64,000 nucleotides of DNA from DASRDU01 sp035652435 (GTDB lineage: Bacteria; Acidobacteriota; Blastocatellia; RBC074). The translations under genes were made by a program, and so were the position numbers. Shown here piece after piece: positions 29,156 to 40,994 of this stretch (position 1 is the first letter of the stretch; each line of letters begins with the position of its first letter). Where the stretch lies: the NCBI GenBank assembly GCA_035652435.1, contig DASRDU010000103.1, positions 124,001-188,000 on the forward strand, in the 5' to 3' direction. A model generated the notes under the pieces. It was not told the origin of the DNA, did no database searches, and saw only the letters and a program-made list of their open reading frames with translations.

Positions 29156-30667
29156 ATGCCCTTTTGTCCCGAATGCGGAGCGCCCACGGCGGCAGGGGAT
29201 CCGTACTGCGGCGAGTGCGGCGCGTGGCAGGATATAGCAGCTAAACCGACGGGTTTACCCGGCCCGCAGGCGGCCGGGGGGACCTCGCATATGAGTATGA
29301 CCGGTTCCGGCAACACTCCCACAGGCCTTCAACTGGCGGCAGGCACGATTCTGGCCGACCGCTACAAGGTTATCAAACGCATCGGCGGCGGCGGGATGGG
29401 CTCTGTCTATCGCGCCGAAGACCGTAACCTCGCCAACCGCACCGTCGCGGTCAAGGAAATGATCGAGATGTTCGCCGACGATGCCGCGCGCGAGAAGGCG
29501 ATTGAGGATTTCAAGCGCGAATCCGAGCTGCTGGCCCGGCTCGAACACCCCTCGATCCCGACCATCTACGATTACTTCTTCGACACGACGCGCGGCCGCT
29601 ACTACCTCGTCATGAAGTTCATTGACGGCGGCGACCTCGCGGCGCGCATGAAAGAGGCCGGCGGGCGGCTTGACGAGTTGACCGTCACGCAGTGGGCGAT
29701 CCAGACCTGCGACGTACTCGATTACATCCACTCGCAGGATCCGCCGATCATCTATCGCGACCTCAAGCCCGCCAACCTCATGATCGACGCGCGGAGTCAG
29801 CGGATCATGCTGGTTGACTTCGGCATCGCGCGCTTCGTCGCGCCGACGCAGCAGAAGGGCGTCACCGCCATCGGCACGATGGGTTACGCGCCGCCCGAGC
29901 TGTTCGCCGGGAACGTCGAGCCGCGCTCGGATATTTATTCGCTCGGCGCGACGATGTTCCACCTGCTCACGGGGCACGACCCGCAGGACAATCCGCTGCT
30001 GATTTTCGATTTCACCAAGAACCCGCCGCCGCGGCAGATCAATCCCGAGATCTCGGCGCGGATGGAAGAGCTGCTCTGCAAGGCGGTCGAGTACAAGCCC
30101 GAGAACCGCTTCGAATCGGCCAGGGCCTTCGGGCAGGATCTGGACCGTCACCTCGACGCCCTGAAGCGCGGGGACGCCGACTTCGAGGTCGGCGTGTCAA
30201 CCCGGACGTCGGCCGCGGTCGGGATGAATTGCTATAACTGCGGGCGCGAACTCAACGCGGGAGATTCCTTCTGCGCCTGGTGCGGGACGAAACAACCGCT
30301 GATCCCGGGCGCACACCCTGCCACCCCGCAGCGGGTGACGGCGAGACTGGTGGTGGTCGGGACGACCGAGATGGACGCGCAATTCCCGCTCAACATGCAG
30401 GGCGAAAGTCTGATCGGGCGGCTCGACCCCAACCGCGGCATCCACCCGGAGGTTGACCTGTCGAGGTACGACCCGGCGGCCCGCGTCTCACGACGCCATG
30501 CGAAAATATTCGTGCAGAATAACCAGTTCCTGATTGAAGACCTGAACAGCTCCAACGGGACTTTCATCAACGGGCAGGTGCGGCTCGCCCCCAGGCAACC
30601 GCACCCGCTTGCCAGCGGCGATGAAGTCAGGCTGGGTGAGACCAGACTGAAATTCGTCGTCAGTTGA
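29156..30667 (+). CDS. Ser/Thr protein kinase with two zinc ribbons and FHA domain
   Basis: 503 residues. Order: zinc ribbon 1 (CPECGA, CGECGA; residues 4-22), kinase domain (about 70-335), zinc ribbon 2 (CYNCGR, CAWCGT; 359-377), FHA domain (about 398-503). The kinase has the glycine-rich loop IGGGGMGSV, Lys100 in VAVKEM, catalytic Asp202 in YRDLKPANL, DFG at 221-223 and the APPE segment, so it should be active. The usual HRD histidine is Tyr, common in bacterial kinases. FHA motifs LIGRLDPNRG, SRRHAKI and SSNGTFINGQ are complete. There is no membrane helix, so it is cytosolic. The second zinc ribbon plus FHA repeats the architecture of the preceding gene, suggesting duplication and fusion. 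Confidence 0.95.
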   Translation: MPFCPECGAPTAAGDPYCGECGAWQDIAAKPTGLPGPQAAGGTSHMSMTGSGNTPTGLQLAAGTILADRYKVIKRIGGGGMGSVYRAEDRNLANRTVAVKEMIEMFADDAAREKAIEDFKRESELLARLEHPSIPTIYDYFFDTTRGRYYLVMKFIDGGDLAARMKEAGGRLDELTVTQWAIQTCDVLDYIHSQDPPIIYRDLKPANLMIDARSQRIMLVDFGIARFVAPTQQKGVTAIGTMGYAPPELFAGNVEPRSDIYSLGATMFHLLTGHDPQDNPLLIFDFTKNPPPRQINPEISARMEELLCKAVEYKPENRFESARAFGQDLDRHLDALKRGDADFEVGVSTRTSAAVGMNCYNCGRELNAGDSFCAWCGTKQPLIPGAHPATPQRVTARLVVVGTTEMDAQFPLNMQGESLIGRLDPNRGIHPEVDLSRYDPAARVSRRHAKIFVQNNQFLIEDLNSSNGTFINGQVRLAPRQPHPLASGDEVRLGETRLKFVVS

Positions 30668-30688
30668 CCCCCGACAGCTGGCTGTGAT

Positions 30689-30810
30689 GACTGTCTTCAG
30701 TCGTTGATCGTCAGTTGTTCTGATGTGTGTTGCTGCCCCTTGCGAATCCGCCCCGAACGAACCACCCCGAAGTTCTTTCAGCGGACGACTGATCGGCGAT
30801 CAGTAACTGC
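30689..30810. repeat. weak heptad-type repeat upstream of the RDD gene
   Basis: The left part reads GACTGTC, TTCAGTC, GTTGATC, GTCAGTT in steps of seven bases (30689-30716). The right part (30785-30810) contains CGACTGATCGGCGATCAG, which is partly complementary. The arms are far apart and poorly matched, so this is a doubtful member of the group. Confidence 0.35.
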
Positions 30811-30816
30811 CCATTA

Positions 30817-31320
30817 ATGATGAATCCACAACCGAGTAAGGTGATCCCGATAGCTGGAATCAACGAGCAGGAATTCACAGCCGCGCGCGCCACGACCGAG
30901 AAGCTGCCGCTGGCCAGCATCGGGTTGCGGTGCGCCGCCTTTCTGCTCGATTACATCCTGATGTGGCTCGTCCCGGCGATCACGCTTTCGATCGCATTGC
31001 TCTTCAAGCGCGCGATGCCCGGTCTGGCCTGGACGATCCTTTACGTCGGCTACGCCGCGGCGTTCGGCCTCGTGCTGGTGAACTGGATCTACCTGGTCAG
31101 GACCGACGGGCAGACGCTCGGCAAGCGCATTCTCGGGATCCGCGTCGTCAGGCGCGACGGCGGCCCGCTGGGTTACAGGGAGGTGATCGTGCGCCTGCTC
31201 GTCGGTTACCCGCTGGCCCTGCTCAGTTTCGGACTCGGTTTCCTCTGGGCGCTGTGGGATCAGAAACAGCAGGGCTGGCATGACAAGCTGGCCGGGACAG
31301 TCGTCGTCAGAGTTCAGTAA
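30817..31320 (+). CDS. RDD-family membrane protein
   Basis: 167 residues. RDD family: RCAAFLLDYILMW has the Arg and Asp that name the family, and TLGKRILGIRVVRRDG is the conserved second motif. Three or four membrane helices are predicted (residues about 45-62, 70-90, 124-142). Some relatives act as ion exchangers, but most are uncharacterised. The gene lies inside the kinase/FHA island and 41 bases before a zinc-ribbon/TPR gene. Two adjacent ATG codons (30817 and 30820) are both possible. Confidence 0.88.
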   Translation: MMNPQPSKVIPIAGINEQEFTAARATTEKLPLASIGLRCAAFLLDYILMWLVPAITLSIALLFKRAMPGLAWTILYVGYAAAFGLVLVNWIYLVRTDGQTLGKRILGIRVVRRDGGPLGYREVIVRLLVGYPLALLSFGLGFLWALWDQKQQGWHDKLAGTVVVRVQ

Positions 31321-31360
31321 GGGTCGTCCTGCTCCGACCGAATCAACCGGAGGACGAGAG

Positions 31361-32689
31361 ATGAAGATCAGACATTGCCAGAGTTGCGGCGCGGCGAATG
31401 AAGCCGAGGCGAATTTCTGCCGCGATTGCGGCGGGGGGCTCTCGCCGGATTCAGACGACCAGTCCCAGACTCTGGCCGCCGGACAGCCGGAGCGCGCTCC
31501 CGTCCGGACCGAAGTCATCGCCATCCCGCACCAGCACGACGACACGGCGATGACGCCCCTGACCGCGGAGAATCAGCGCGCCAGAACCGGGCGGCTGTTC
31601 GCCGGAAATTCATCACCTGAGATGGCCGTCAGTCAGGCCGAGTCAGAACCCGAGGCGGAAGAAAGCGCGAGGATGCGCATGGCCCGCGAGCTGGCGCGGA
31701 CTTCAGGGTTGCGCAATCAGGCCCGCCTGAGCTACCCGTTCCGCGCCCTGATCGTCGGGGTGGCGCTGCTGCTGACCTTCGGGGCATGGCTGCTCTACCG
31801 CGAGCAGGGGCAGGCGTCTTCATCCGGTCACAGCGGATTGACCCTCGTGGGGGCCGACGAGAGCAGCAACAGGTTCACGCTTTCGGGCGAGCAGTTGCGC
31901 GATGAGGGGAACTTCGAGGAAGCCATCGCCCAGTTCAAGGAGGCACTCAAGCTGACGCCCAACAACATGCGCGCGCAGTCAATGCTCGCCAGAACATACA
32001 ACGCCGTCGGGCGCGTCGAAGAGGCGCTGGAGGTCTATTCCCACATGCTGGAAGTTGACCCGAAGAACCTCGAAGCCCGGCTCCAGCGGGCGGACATCTA
32101 CCGGGTGCGCGGCGCGTGGAACGACGCGGCGCGCGAGTACCGCAAAATCATCGAACTCGACCCGAGCAGCGAACAGGCGCTGGCCGCGCTGGACGCGATG
32201 GAACAATCAACCGCCGAACGCTCTGCGGCCTACACCGCCAACCGTCACCGCTTTGAGCGCAAGGACGGCGGGAAGGTGCTGCCGCCCGCCGCCGATCATT
32301 CGCGGGTCAGCCTGCCGATGTCCGAACTGGCGCTGGGCCCGCTCCCGTCCAGCCCGGCGAGCGGCAACGATGGCGAAGCCACCCCCGAAGAGGACAAGTA
32401 CAGGCGCTCACTTGCCGAAGCTCTCAAAACCCGCGGCATCCGACTCAATTCCGCCGGGCGGTACGCCGAAGCCATCAGGGAGTATAAAAAGGCCCAGAAC
32501 TTCACGCCGGAAGACAAGGACCTCAATTACCTGATCGCCACTTCCTTTTCTCTGAGCGGCCAGTTCGCGATGGCAGTTGAATATTACCGGAAGTGTGATT
32601 CCGGCACTTACGCCCCGGTCGCGCAGAACGCCGTCAAGACGGCGGATGAACGCGCGCGCAAGGCGGCCCGGAAGAAAGACAAACAGTAG
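31361..32689 (+). CDS. zinc-ribbon, transmembrane, TPR protein
   Basis: 442 residues from the ATG at 31361, which has GGAGG upstream. The N-terminal zinc ribbon is CQSCGA and CRDCGG. A charged region follows, then one membrane helix (ALIVGVALLLTFGAWLLY, about 126-143), then TPR repeats outside the membrane: EQLRDEGNFEEAIAQFKEAL and SHMLEVDPKNLEARLQRADI, and a last unit with YAEAIREYKKAQNFTP. The layout places the zinc ribbon in the cytosol and the TPR part in the periplasm, so it could carry information across the inner membrane between the cytosolic kinase set and an extracytosolic partner. That is inference. Confidence 0.88.
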   Translation: MKIRHCQSCGAANEAEANFCRDCGGGLSPDSDDQSQTLAAGQPERAPVRTEVIAIPHQHDDTAMTPLTAENQRARTGRLFAGNSSPEMAVSQAESEPEAEESARMRMARELARTSGLRNQARLSYPFRALIVGVALLLTFGAWLLYREQGQASSSGHSGLTLVGADESSNRFTLSGEQLRDEGNFEEAIAQFKEALKLTPNNMRAQSMLARTYNAVGRVEEALEVYSHMLEVDPKNLEARLQRADIYRVRGAWNDAAREYRKIIELDPSSEQALAALDAMEQSTAERSAAYTANRHRFERKDGGKVLPPAADHSRVSLPMSELALGPLPSSPASGNDGEATPEEDKYRRSLAEALKTRGIRLNSAGRYAEAIREYKKAQNFTPEDKDLNYLIATSFSLSGQFAMAVEYYRKCDSGTYAPVAQNAVKTADERARKAARKKDKQ

Positions 32690-32699
32690 AAAAACCGAT

Positions 32700-32812
32700 A
32701 GACAGGGGGACAGGGAAATGGGGAAGGGGAGACGGGAAGATCAGAGAGCTTCATGAACTGGAGTCCCCTCTTCCCCTCTTTCACTCTTCTCCCTGTCTTC
32801 TTAATTCCCCTA
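32700..32812. repeat. heptad inverted repeat upstream of the phosphatase gene
   Basis: The left arm (32700-32739) is purine-rich with a seven-base rhythm: GGGGGAC, AGGGAAA, TGGGGAA, GGGGAGA, CGGGAAG. The right arm (32764-32811) is its pyrimidine-rich counterpart (TCCCCTC, TTCCCCT and similar). The right arm ends two bases before the start codon at 32814. Confidence 0.7.
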
Positions 32813-32813
32813 T

Positions 32814-34550
<1,737 letters not shown>

Positions 34551-34609
34551 GGAGTGGTCTGAAGTCAAAGACCAGCCGGGCGGCTGCGCGATCCACGTAG
34601 TTCGATCAC

Positions 34610-35161
34610 ATGAGTACTGATTTCATCGCGTTATTTGACATCGCGCCGGGTGTAGTCACGCCCGAGTGGCTGCTTGCGAAGCTCGCGGCGAATCCGGTCT
34701 TTGCTGTGGGGCTCGTCGAGCGATACCGAGACCGCTGGAAGCCAAAGGCTTGGGCAACGGAGACCGCACCCGTGACAGGCAGCCCCATACTCTGGGGGCC
34801 GGGCGGCTTCGCGCTCCGGTTCGCATCCGGGACGCTTGATCTTTACCACATGATGCCTTTCCACACGTTCGCGGGTGACCCGGCATCACGCGACGCATTG
34901 CGGCTGGCCTGTCTCGAAATTGCGGAACTCGTCGGCTCGTCACGGGCGCTCTATACGCACGAGCTGATGCCGCACGAAGGTGAGGGACTCGACGAGATCG
35001 AGAGGTGGCTTCGGGCACAGATCGGCCCGCCAGCTCTGACCTTCGAGGAACTGCAGGAGGCCGACTACTTCGGGCCTCGTGCGTGGTACATTGACTCATT
35101 CGCCGATCTCAGGGGCTCGTCAGCGGGAACCCGCCCGCCATCAATTGGAGTTTGTTACTGA
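34610..35161 (+). CDS. hypothetical protein inside the signalling island
   Basis: 183 residues, soluble, mixed alpha/beta. No family was recognised. Features seen: a start MSTDFIALFDIAPGVVTPEW, a central GPGGFALRFASGTLDLYHMM, and an acidic C-terminal half. Overall size and amino-acid make-up resemble small immunity-type or SMI1-like proteins, but no defining motif was found. Codon use is less biased than in the neighbouring genes, and it lacks FHA and zinc-ribbon parts, so it may be an insertion into the island. It ends 12 bases before the PrsW-like gene. Confidence 0.65.
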   Translation: MSTDFIALFDIAPGVVTPEWLLAKLAANPVFAVGLVERYRDRWKPKAWATETAPVTGSPILWGPGGFALRFASGTLDLYHMMPFHTFAGDPASRDALRLACLEIAELVGSSRALYTHELMPHEGEGLDEIERWLRAQIGPPALTFEELQEADYFGPRAWYIDSFADLRGSSAGTRPPSIGVCY

Positions 35162-35173
35162 TCATTTCATTTA

Positions 35174-36361
<1,188 letters not shown>

Positions 36362-36388
36362 AACTCCGGGCAACTCGACGGAACACCT

Positions 36389-36412
36389 GATCAGCATATC
36401 GCTGAGCTGATC
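36389..36412. terminator. possible bidirectional terminator between convergent genes
   Basis: Short arms GATCAGC (36389-36395) and GCTGATC (36406-36412) in the 52-base gap between two convergent genes. The stem is only seven bases and no clear U-tract is present. Confidence 0.3.
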
Positions 36413-36413
36413 T

Positions 36414-39400
36414 TCATCGCCCCTTCCCGGCAGAAACCTTCGCCCCATTGATCCACTCCAGCACAGTCCGATACGCGGGATCGCTCGCGCCCTGCCAGCG
36501 CTGGCCACCACCGTGCGGAGTCTTCTTTGCCCCGATCAGACCTTCCTGTGAAGCGTCGCCGGTGGGCTTGCGCAGGATCAGGCTGTTTTCCGGGTTCGCC
36601 GGATCAACGACCTTCAGCGCCGAGCGGTAGTTGTCGCGCAACTGCTCTTCGGTGAAGCGGCCGGCCGGGTCGGGCGGCGTCAGACGAAAGATCGTGTGCG
36701 TCGCGTGGCAGTTCACGCATGCGTTGCCATCTGCCCCCTTGCGCGCGAGCAACGGCATCACCCGCTCGACGAAGAAGCCGTAATCAAGCAGTTTCCCGGC
36801 GTCGGCATTCACGTCGAGCGCAACTCCGCCGTCCTGCCCCTGATAGATCGCAATCGCCAGCCCCTGCAAACGCTGGTTCGGATCTTTCATCAGCTTCGCC
36901 AGACCGGCGCGGATCGCGGCGTTCGATTGCAGCGACTTCACGCGGCGCACGGCACCCAGCGCGGCCGAACGCACGTTCTCATCGCGGTCTTCGAGCGATT
37001 CGGCGAGCAGGCTGATGACGCGCAGGTCATTTTCCACCAGGGCCTCCGCGGTGATCAGATCGAGAATCAGTTTGCGCGTTGACGCCGCCTGAGTTTTGAG
37101 CAGTTCATCAAGCGCGGCGGCTGTGACCGGCTGTCCGCGCCACTCCGGTTTCACCAGCACGAGTTGAACGGCGGCGCGCAGCAGGCTCTCATCCGATGAC
37201 TGCAACGCCGCGGCAATACGCCGCTCGACTTCCGGGTCGTTCGCCAGATACGGGAAATCCGCGAGCGAACGCAGCGCCGCCGGGGCAGCCTTATCGTCAG
37301 CGTGCAGGACAAAGTTCCTGACCTCGGCGTCAAACTTCTCGGCGCGGGCCGTCTCCTGCCCGAGCGTTTTGATGCGATCCAGCGCCGCGATCTGCGCTTC
37401 GGCATAATTACTCGCGAGCAGTTCCTTCAGCACCTTCACTGCCTCGCGGCGGTTCTGCTCGACGACTTTCAGCGGCAGCGATTTGTAAAACTCATCAGCC
37501 ATGCCGCGCACTTTTGGATCGGGATCGTTGAGCCGCCGCATCACCAGCAGCGGCAGATTCACGAGCGTGTTGTCGCGCAACGTGTACGAAGCGAGAATCG
37601 CCTGCTGTCGCCGCGACGCGTCAGATGAGCTGATGAGTGGCGCGAGCGCGCGCTCCATCGCCGGCGCGCCTTCGGCATAAAAGACGACCGTTTCGATATC
37701 GTTGCCGATGCGCGTGTAGCGCCCTGCGTTCGCGTAACCGCCGCTGCGCAGGTGAAATTCAGTCAGCCCGCGCAGCAGCCCTTCGCGCTCAAGTTCGTTG
37801 CCAGTCTCAAGCGCCCGCGCAATGCGTTCAGCCATCCGGCGGCTGGCTTCGCGGTGCGCCGCGGTCGCTTTGTCGCGGTCTTCTTTCTGCGCCAGATGCC
37901 CGATCCAGTTGTTGTAGAGGTAACGCACGTTCTCATCCGCCAGACTGTAAAAACCTTCGAGCAGGCTGCGCCGCACCCAGGGGTGTTCCGGCACTGCCAT
38001 CCGTGTGATGAAGGCGTCGGCGATGCGGGCCTGCAACGCTTCATCCTTCGTCCAGTAGAACCACTGCACCAGTGATTTCGCGGCCTGCATTCGCACCATC
38101 ACTGAAGGGTCGGCGAGCAGCGCGATCAACCGGTCCGCGATTTCCGTGTGGCTGGCAAAGCAGGAAAAATGCTGCGCAAAGACGCGCGTCGCGCCCCAGC
38201 GTGTGCGTTCATCGCGTGAATTGAGCGCAATGAGGATTTCTCCCTTCACCGCCACGCCTTCAGACTCGGGCGGCATATTTCGCCCGTTTGATAACGGTGA
38301 TGCCTCTCCGACTGACAATGATGCTTCGTGCATCAGCCCGTCTCGCCGCAGCGCCTGGGCAACCGCAATCTGGACGAGTTTGCTGGGATCACCAAGCAAC
38401 CGGCGCAATGAGGTAAAAGCTTCCTTTGCGTGAATGCGGCCAAGCGCCGTCGCCGCCGCCATGCGCATCAATGGCTCTGCACTTTCAAGAGCTGCAACCA
38501 GATCCCGTCTGGTTTGAAACAGCGGGGTCTCCCAGACCTCATCAATCTGCTGCAATCGCAACAGGGCGTTGCCCTCTTCCAACCGCTCCGGCCCGGGTTT
38601 CAATCCCGCCTCCCGGTCTTTGACCAAGGGGTAATTCCCGCCCCTGTAAAACTCCGACAGCGCCATTACGGCAAATTGTGTTTCGCGGAAGGGCGTGCGG
38701 AAGTTTTCATACGACTGCTTCGGGTCGAACCAGCCGCCGAATTCCTGCTGCCGGTCGAGGCAGAATTTCAGCGACTTGGCGACCTGCGGGTGTTCAGGCT
38801 TGTATCCAGCCAGCGCGAGCGTGTAGAGGCAGTGATAGGTCTGAAACTCGACCGCGGGGCTGTCCTTCTCAAAGAGCATTGACCACTGGCCGTCGGGCCG
38901 TTGCAATGAAAGGATGCGCTCGGCGTTGCGCCTGATCCGGTCGGCGTAAGCCGCGCGGTCAATTTCGACGAGCGCGATGGTCTGGTAACAGAGGTCTACG
39001 GTGTTTTTGATCTTGTCCTGCTCGATCAGCGAGCGGAGCTGGTCGCGATATTCGCCATATTCACTTTCGCCCGTCGCCTTCGACAGTTCATCGAAAACTT
39101 TCCAGCTGTACCACGCGACCTCGTACGTGCTGACGAGCGGCGTGTTGCCGTTGCTTTCGTCCGGCGGCAGGTCCTTGCGGCCCCGGTAATAAATCTTCAG
39201 GTAACCGGCAACGCCTCTGAGCAGCGACAATCTTTTCTCGCCGGTGAACTCCTGATCGTACTGACTGACCAGCACGGCCAGGCGGCTCATCACATTGGCC
39301 GAGGCGCTGATGACGTTCGTCCAGTAAGCATCCGGGTAGCCGTAAAACGGGCGCGGGTTGTTGGCGAGTCTTTCGGTCAGGAATTCGAGCGATGAACGTT

Positions 39401-40535
39401 TGCTGACGGCGTAGCCGTTCTGCTTCGCGGTCAGCTCCGCGCGCGTGGAGAAGTGGGTGGCGTGGCAGGCGATGCAGAGTTGCGTTTCGTGGTGGTTGCT
39501 CGACACGCGATTGACGATGCCGCCGTGGCGCGGTGTGTTCGCGTGCCAGCTGTCGCCCGCGCTGATGACGTAATCCATCCCGGCGCGAATCGCCTTGCGC
39601 GGGTCGTTGTAAGGCGGCAGGTCATAGACCGAAGTGCGGAGCCGGTAGAAAGGATGATTCGCGTCAACGCGGATGTAGTAAGTGCCTTTCGTGATGACGC
39701 GCGTCGTGAACTTGTTGCCGGGCAGCGCCTGAACTTCGTGCGGCGGTGTGACCGGGTCGGCGCCGCGCTCGTAAGCCTTCGCCTCGTTGTTTTCGACCGT
39801 GAAGACCGCCACGTCAACCGGGATGTTGTCGCGTTCGAGCAGGTCAATTTCAAAGTGAACCAGCTTCGGCTCACTGCCGTCGTAAGTGAACCTGAACCAG
39901 TCAATGCCGCCTTCGGGCAGCCGGTCTTTCGTTAATTCGGGCTGCTGTGCGTAAGGCGCCGCGCCGCGTGCCGACGCCGGATCGCCGGGCGGCAGGATGT
40001 AGGGCTTGTCGTCCGCCGACGCCCAGACGGTCTGGCCGAGCCTGATTTCATTGGCCGTCTGCCATGAATCATTCGGCTCCGCTTCAGTCGTCGTCTCTGC
40101 GGCCCTGCCCTCAGGCCATTCAAGCACGGTGATCGAATGCTCGACGGGCACGCCCGCCGCCGAAGTGACTTCCACGCGGGCACTGCTGTCGTTCACGCGA
40201 AAGAGCGCGTACAGGTCGGGGTCGCCCTGATGCAGCGCCTTGCCGACGATCACCCGCCGATCATCGCGCAGCGTGACGATCACGGCATCCTGCGGGCCGA
40301 GCGACGCGGGCGCGGGCAGTGAGACATTGAGCGAATAGAGCTTCCCTGCCCCGGCAGCGCTTAATTGCGCTGTCTTTGTTGCGTGCGTGGCGATTCGCTC
40401 GCGCAGGTCAACGATCTTCCTGAACCCGTCTCTATTCTCTGCCCCGGCGACCGAGTCGGTTCGCGGAGACAGCAGGGTGATCAATACGACGAGCAGAAAA
40501 ATAATGAGCGAACAGAGCCGGATTTGTCTGGTCAT
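36414..40535 (-). CDS. large secreted protein with two heme c motifs and HEAT repeats
   Basis: 1373 residues. A signal peptide (CSLIIFLLVVLITLLSP) is followed by a beta-rich part that looks like a PPC-type domain (about 115-300). Heme-binding CIACH lies near residue 352. An alpha-alpha toroid-like region follows (about 440-640; LQRPDGQWSML, QQEFGGWFDP), then many HEAT repeats (about 640-1230), and a C-terminal cytochrome c segment with CVNCH near 1271. It would be periplasmic or extracellular and multi-domain. Related large PSCyt-type proteins are common in Acidobacteria and Planctomycetes, but I know no defined activity for this arrangement. A possible -10 box (TACAAT) is noted under the upstream gap. 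Confidence 0.85.
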   Translation of the reverse strand: MTRQIRLCSLIIFLLVVLITLLSPRTDSVAGAENRDGFRKIVDLRERIATHATKTAQLSAAGAGKLYSLNVSLPAPASLGPQDAVIVTLRDDRRVIVGKALHQGDPDLYALFRVNDSSARVEVTSAAGVPVEHSITVLEWPEGRAAETTTEAEPNDSWQTANEIRLGQTVWASADDKPYILPPGDPASARGAAPYAQQPELTKDRLPEGGIDWFRFTYDGSEPKLVHFEIDLLERDNIPVDVAVFTVENNEAKAYERGADPVTPPHEVQALPGNKFTTRVITKGTYYIRVDANHPFYRLRTSVYDLPPYNDPRKAIRAGMDYVISAGDSWHANTPRHGGIVNRVSSNHHETQLCIACHATHFSTRAELTAKQNGYAVSKRSSLEFLTERLANNPRPFYGYPDAYWTNVISASANVMSRLAVLVSQYDQEFTGEKRLSLLRGVAGYLKIYYRGRKDLPPDESNGNTPLVSTYEVAWYSWKVFDELSKATGESEYGEYRDQLRSLIEQDKIKNTVDLCYQTIALVEIDRAAYADRIRRNAERILSLQRPDGQWSMLFEKDSPAVEFQTYHCLYTLALAGYKPEHPQVAKSLKFCLDRQQEFGGWFDPKQSYENFRTPFRETQFAVMALSEFYRGGNYPLVKDREAGLKPGPERLEEGNALLRLQQIDEVWETPLFQTRRDLVAALESAEPLMRMAAATALGRIHAKEAFTSLRRLLGDPSKLVQIAVAQALRRDGLMHEASLSVGEASPLSNGRNMPPESEGVAVKGEILIALNSRDERTRWGATRVFAQHFSCFASHTEIADRLIALLADPSVMVRMQAAKSLVQWFYWTKDEALQARIADAFITRMAVPEHPWVRRSLLEGFYSLADENVRYLYNNWIGHLAQKEDRDKATAAHREASRRMAERIARALETGNELEREGLLRGLTEFHLRSGGYANAGRYTRIGNDIETVVFYAEGAPAMERALAPLISSSDASRRQQAILASYTLRDNTLVNLPLLVMRRLNDPDPKVRGMADEFYKSLPLKVVEQNRREAVKVLKELLASNYAEAQIAALDRIKTLGQETARAEKFDAEVRNFVLHADDKAAPAALRSLADFPYLANDPEVERRIAAALQSSDESLLRAAVQLVLVKPEWRGQPVTAAALDELLKTQAASTRKLILDLITAEALVENDLRVISLLAESLEDRDENVRSAALGAVRRVKSLQSNAAIRAGLAKLMKDPNQRLQGLAIAIYQGQDGGVALDVNADAGKLLDYGFFVERVMPLLARKGADGNACVNCHATHTIFRLTPPDPAGRFTEEQLRDNYRSALKVVDPANPENSLILRKPTGDASQEGLIGAKKTPHGGGQRWQGASDPAYRTVLEWINGAKVSAGKGR

Positions 40536-40994
40536 AGCAATAGTGGATTCGGGCGAAGCGAAATTGAAACGGGACTGAAGCGAGTGAATCCGCGAAAGCG
40601 TATTGTACGTCCCCCTCCGGCGGAATCGAAAGCCCGGCCAAGGGCGGGTGAGGCCATTCAGGGGTCAGCGCAAACTGCATTTTCGTCGGGGCGGACTTTC
40701 AAAGCGACAATTCTGAATCGAATGTGCCCGCTTCAACTCGGCCCGCCAGCCGACGTTATCAACGAATGACCTGTCAATCTCAAACGGTCGAAACGAGTTA
40801 ATCACTCTCACCGCCTCACCACGCCGACAGCGGTACAGAGCTTGCTCTTACGCACAGCGTCCATCAGTAAATTACTGATCATCTCTCTAAGCTCAGTTAG
40901 TCCCCGAAACAAAACTTACGACGATTTGAATTACAGCTGACGAAGAGCCGCAGGGCGAAGCTGTAGCCTGGAGAGAGACGTTTGACCGAAAGGA
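40536..40994. other. 459-base divergent intergenic region
   Basis: Lies between the large cytochrome/HEAT gene (minus) and the putative metalloprotease (plus). On the minus strand TACAAT (40607-40602) is a good -10 box 67 bases upstream of the large gene, but the -35 match is poor. No gene, repeat or hairpin was recognised. Confidence 0.4.
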
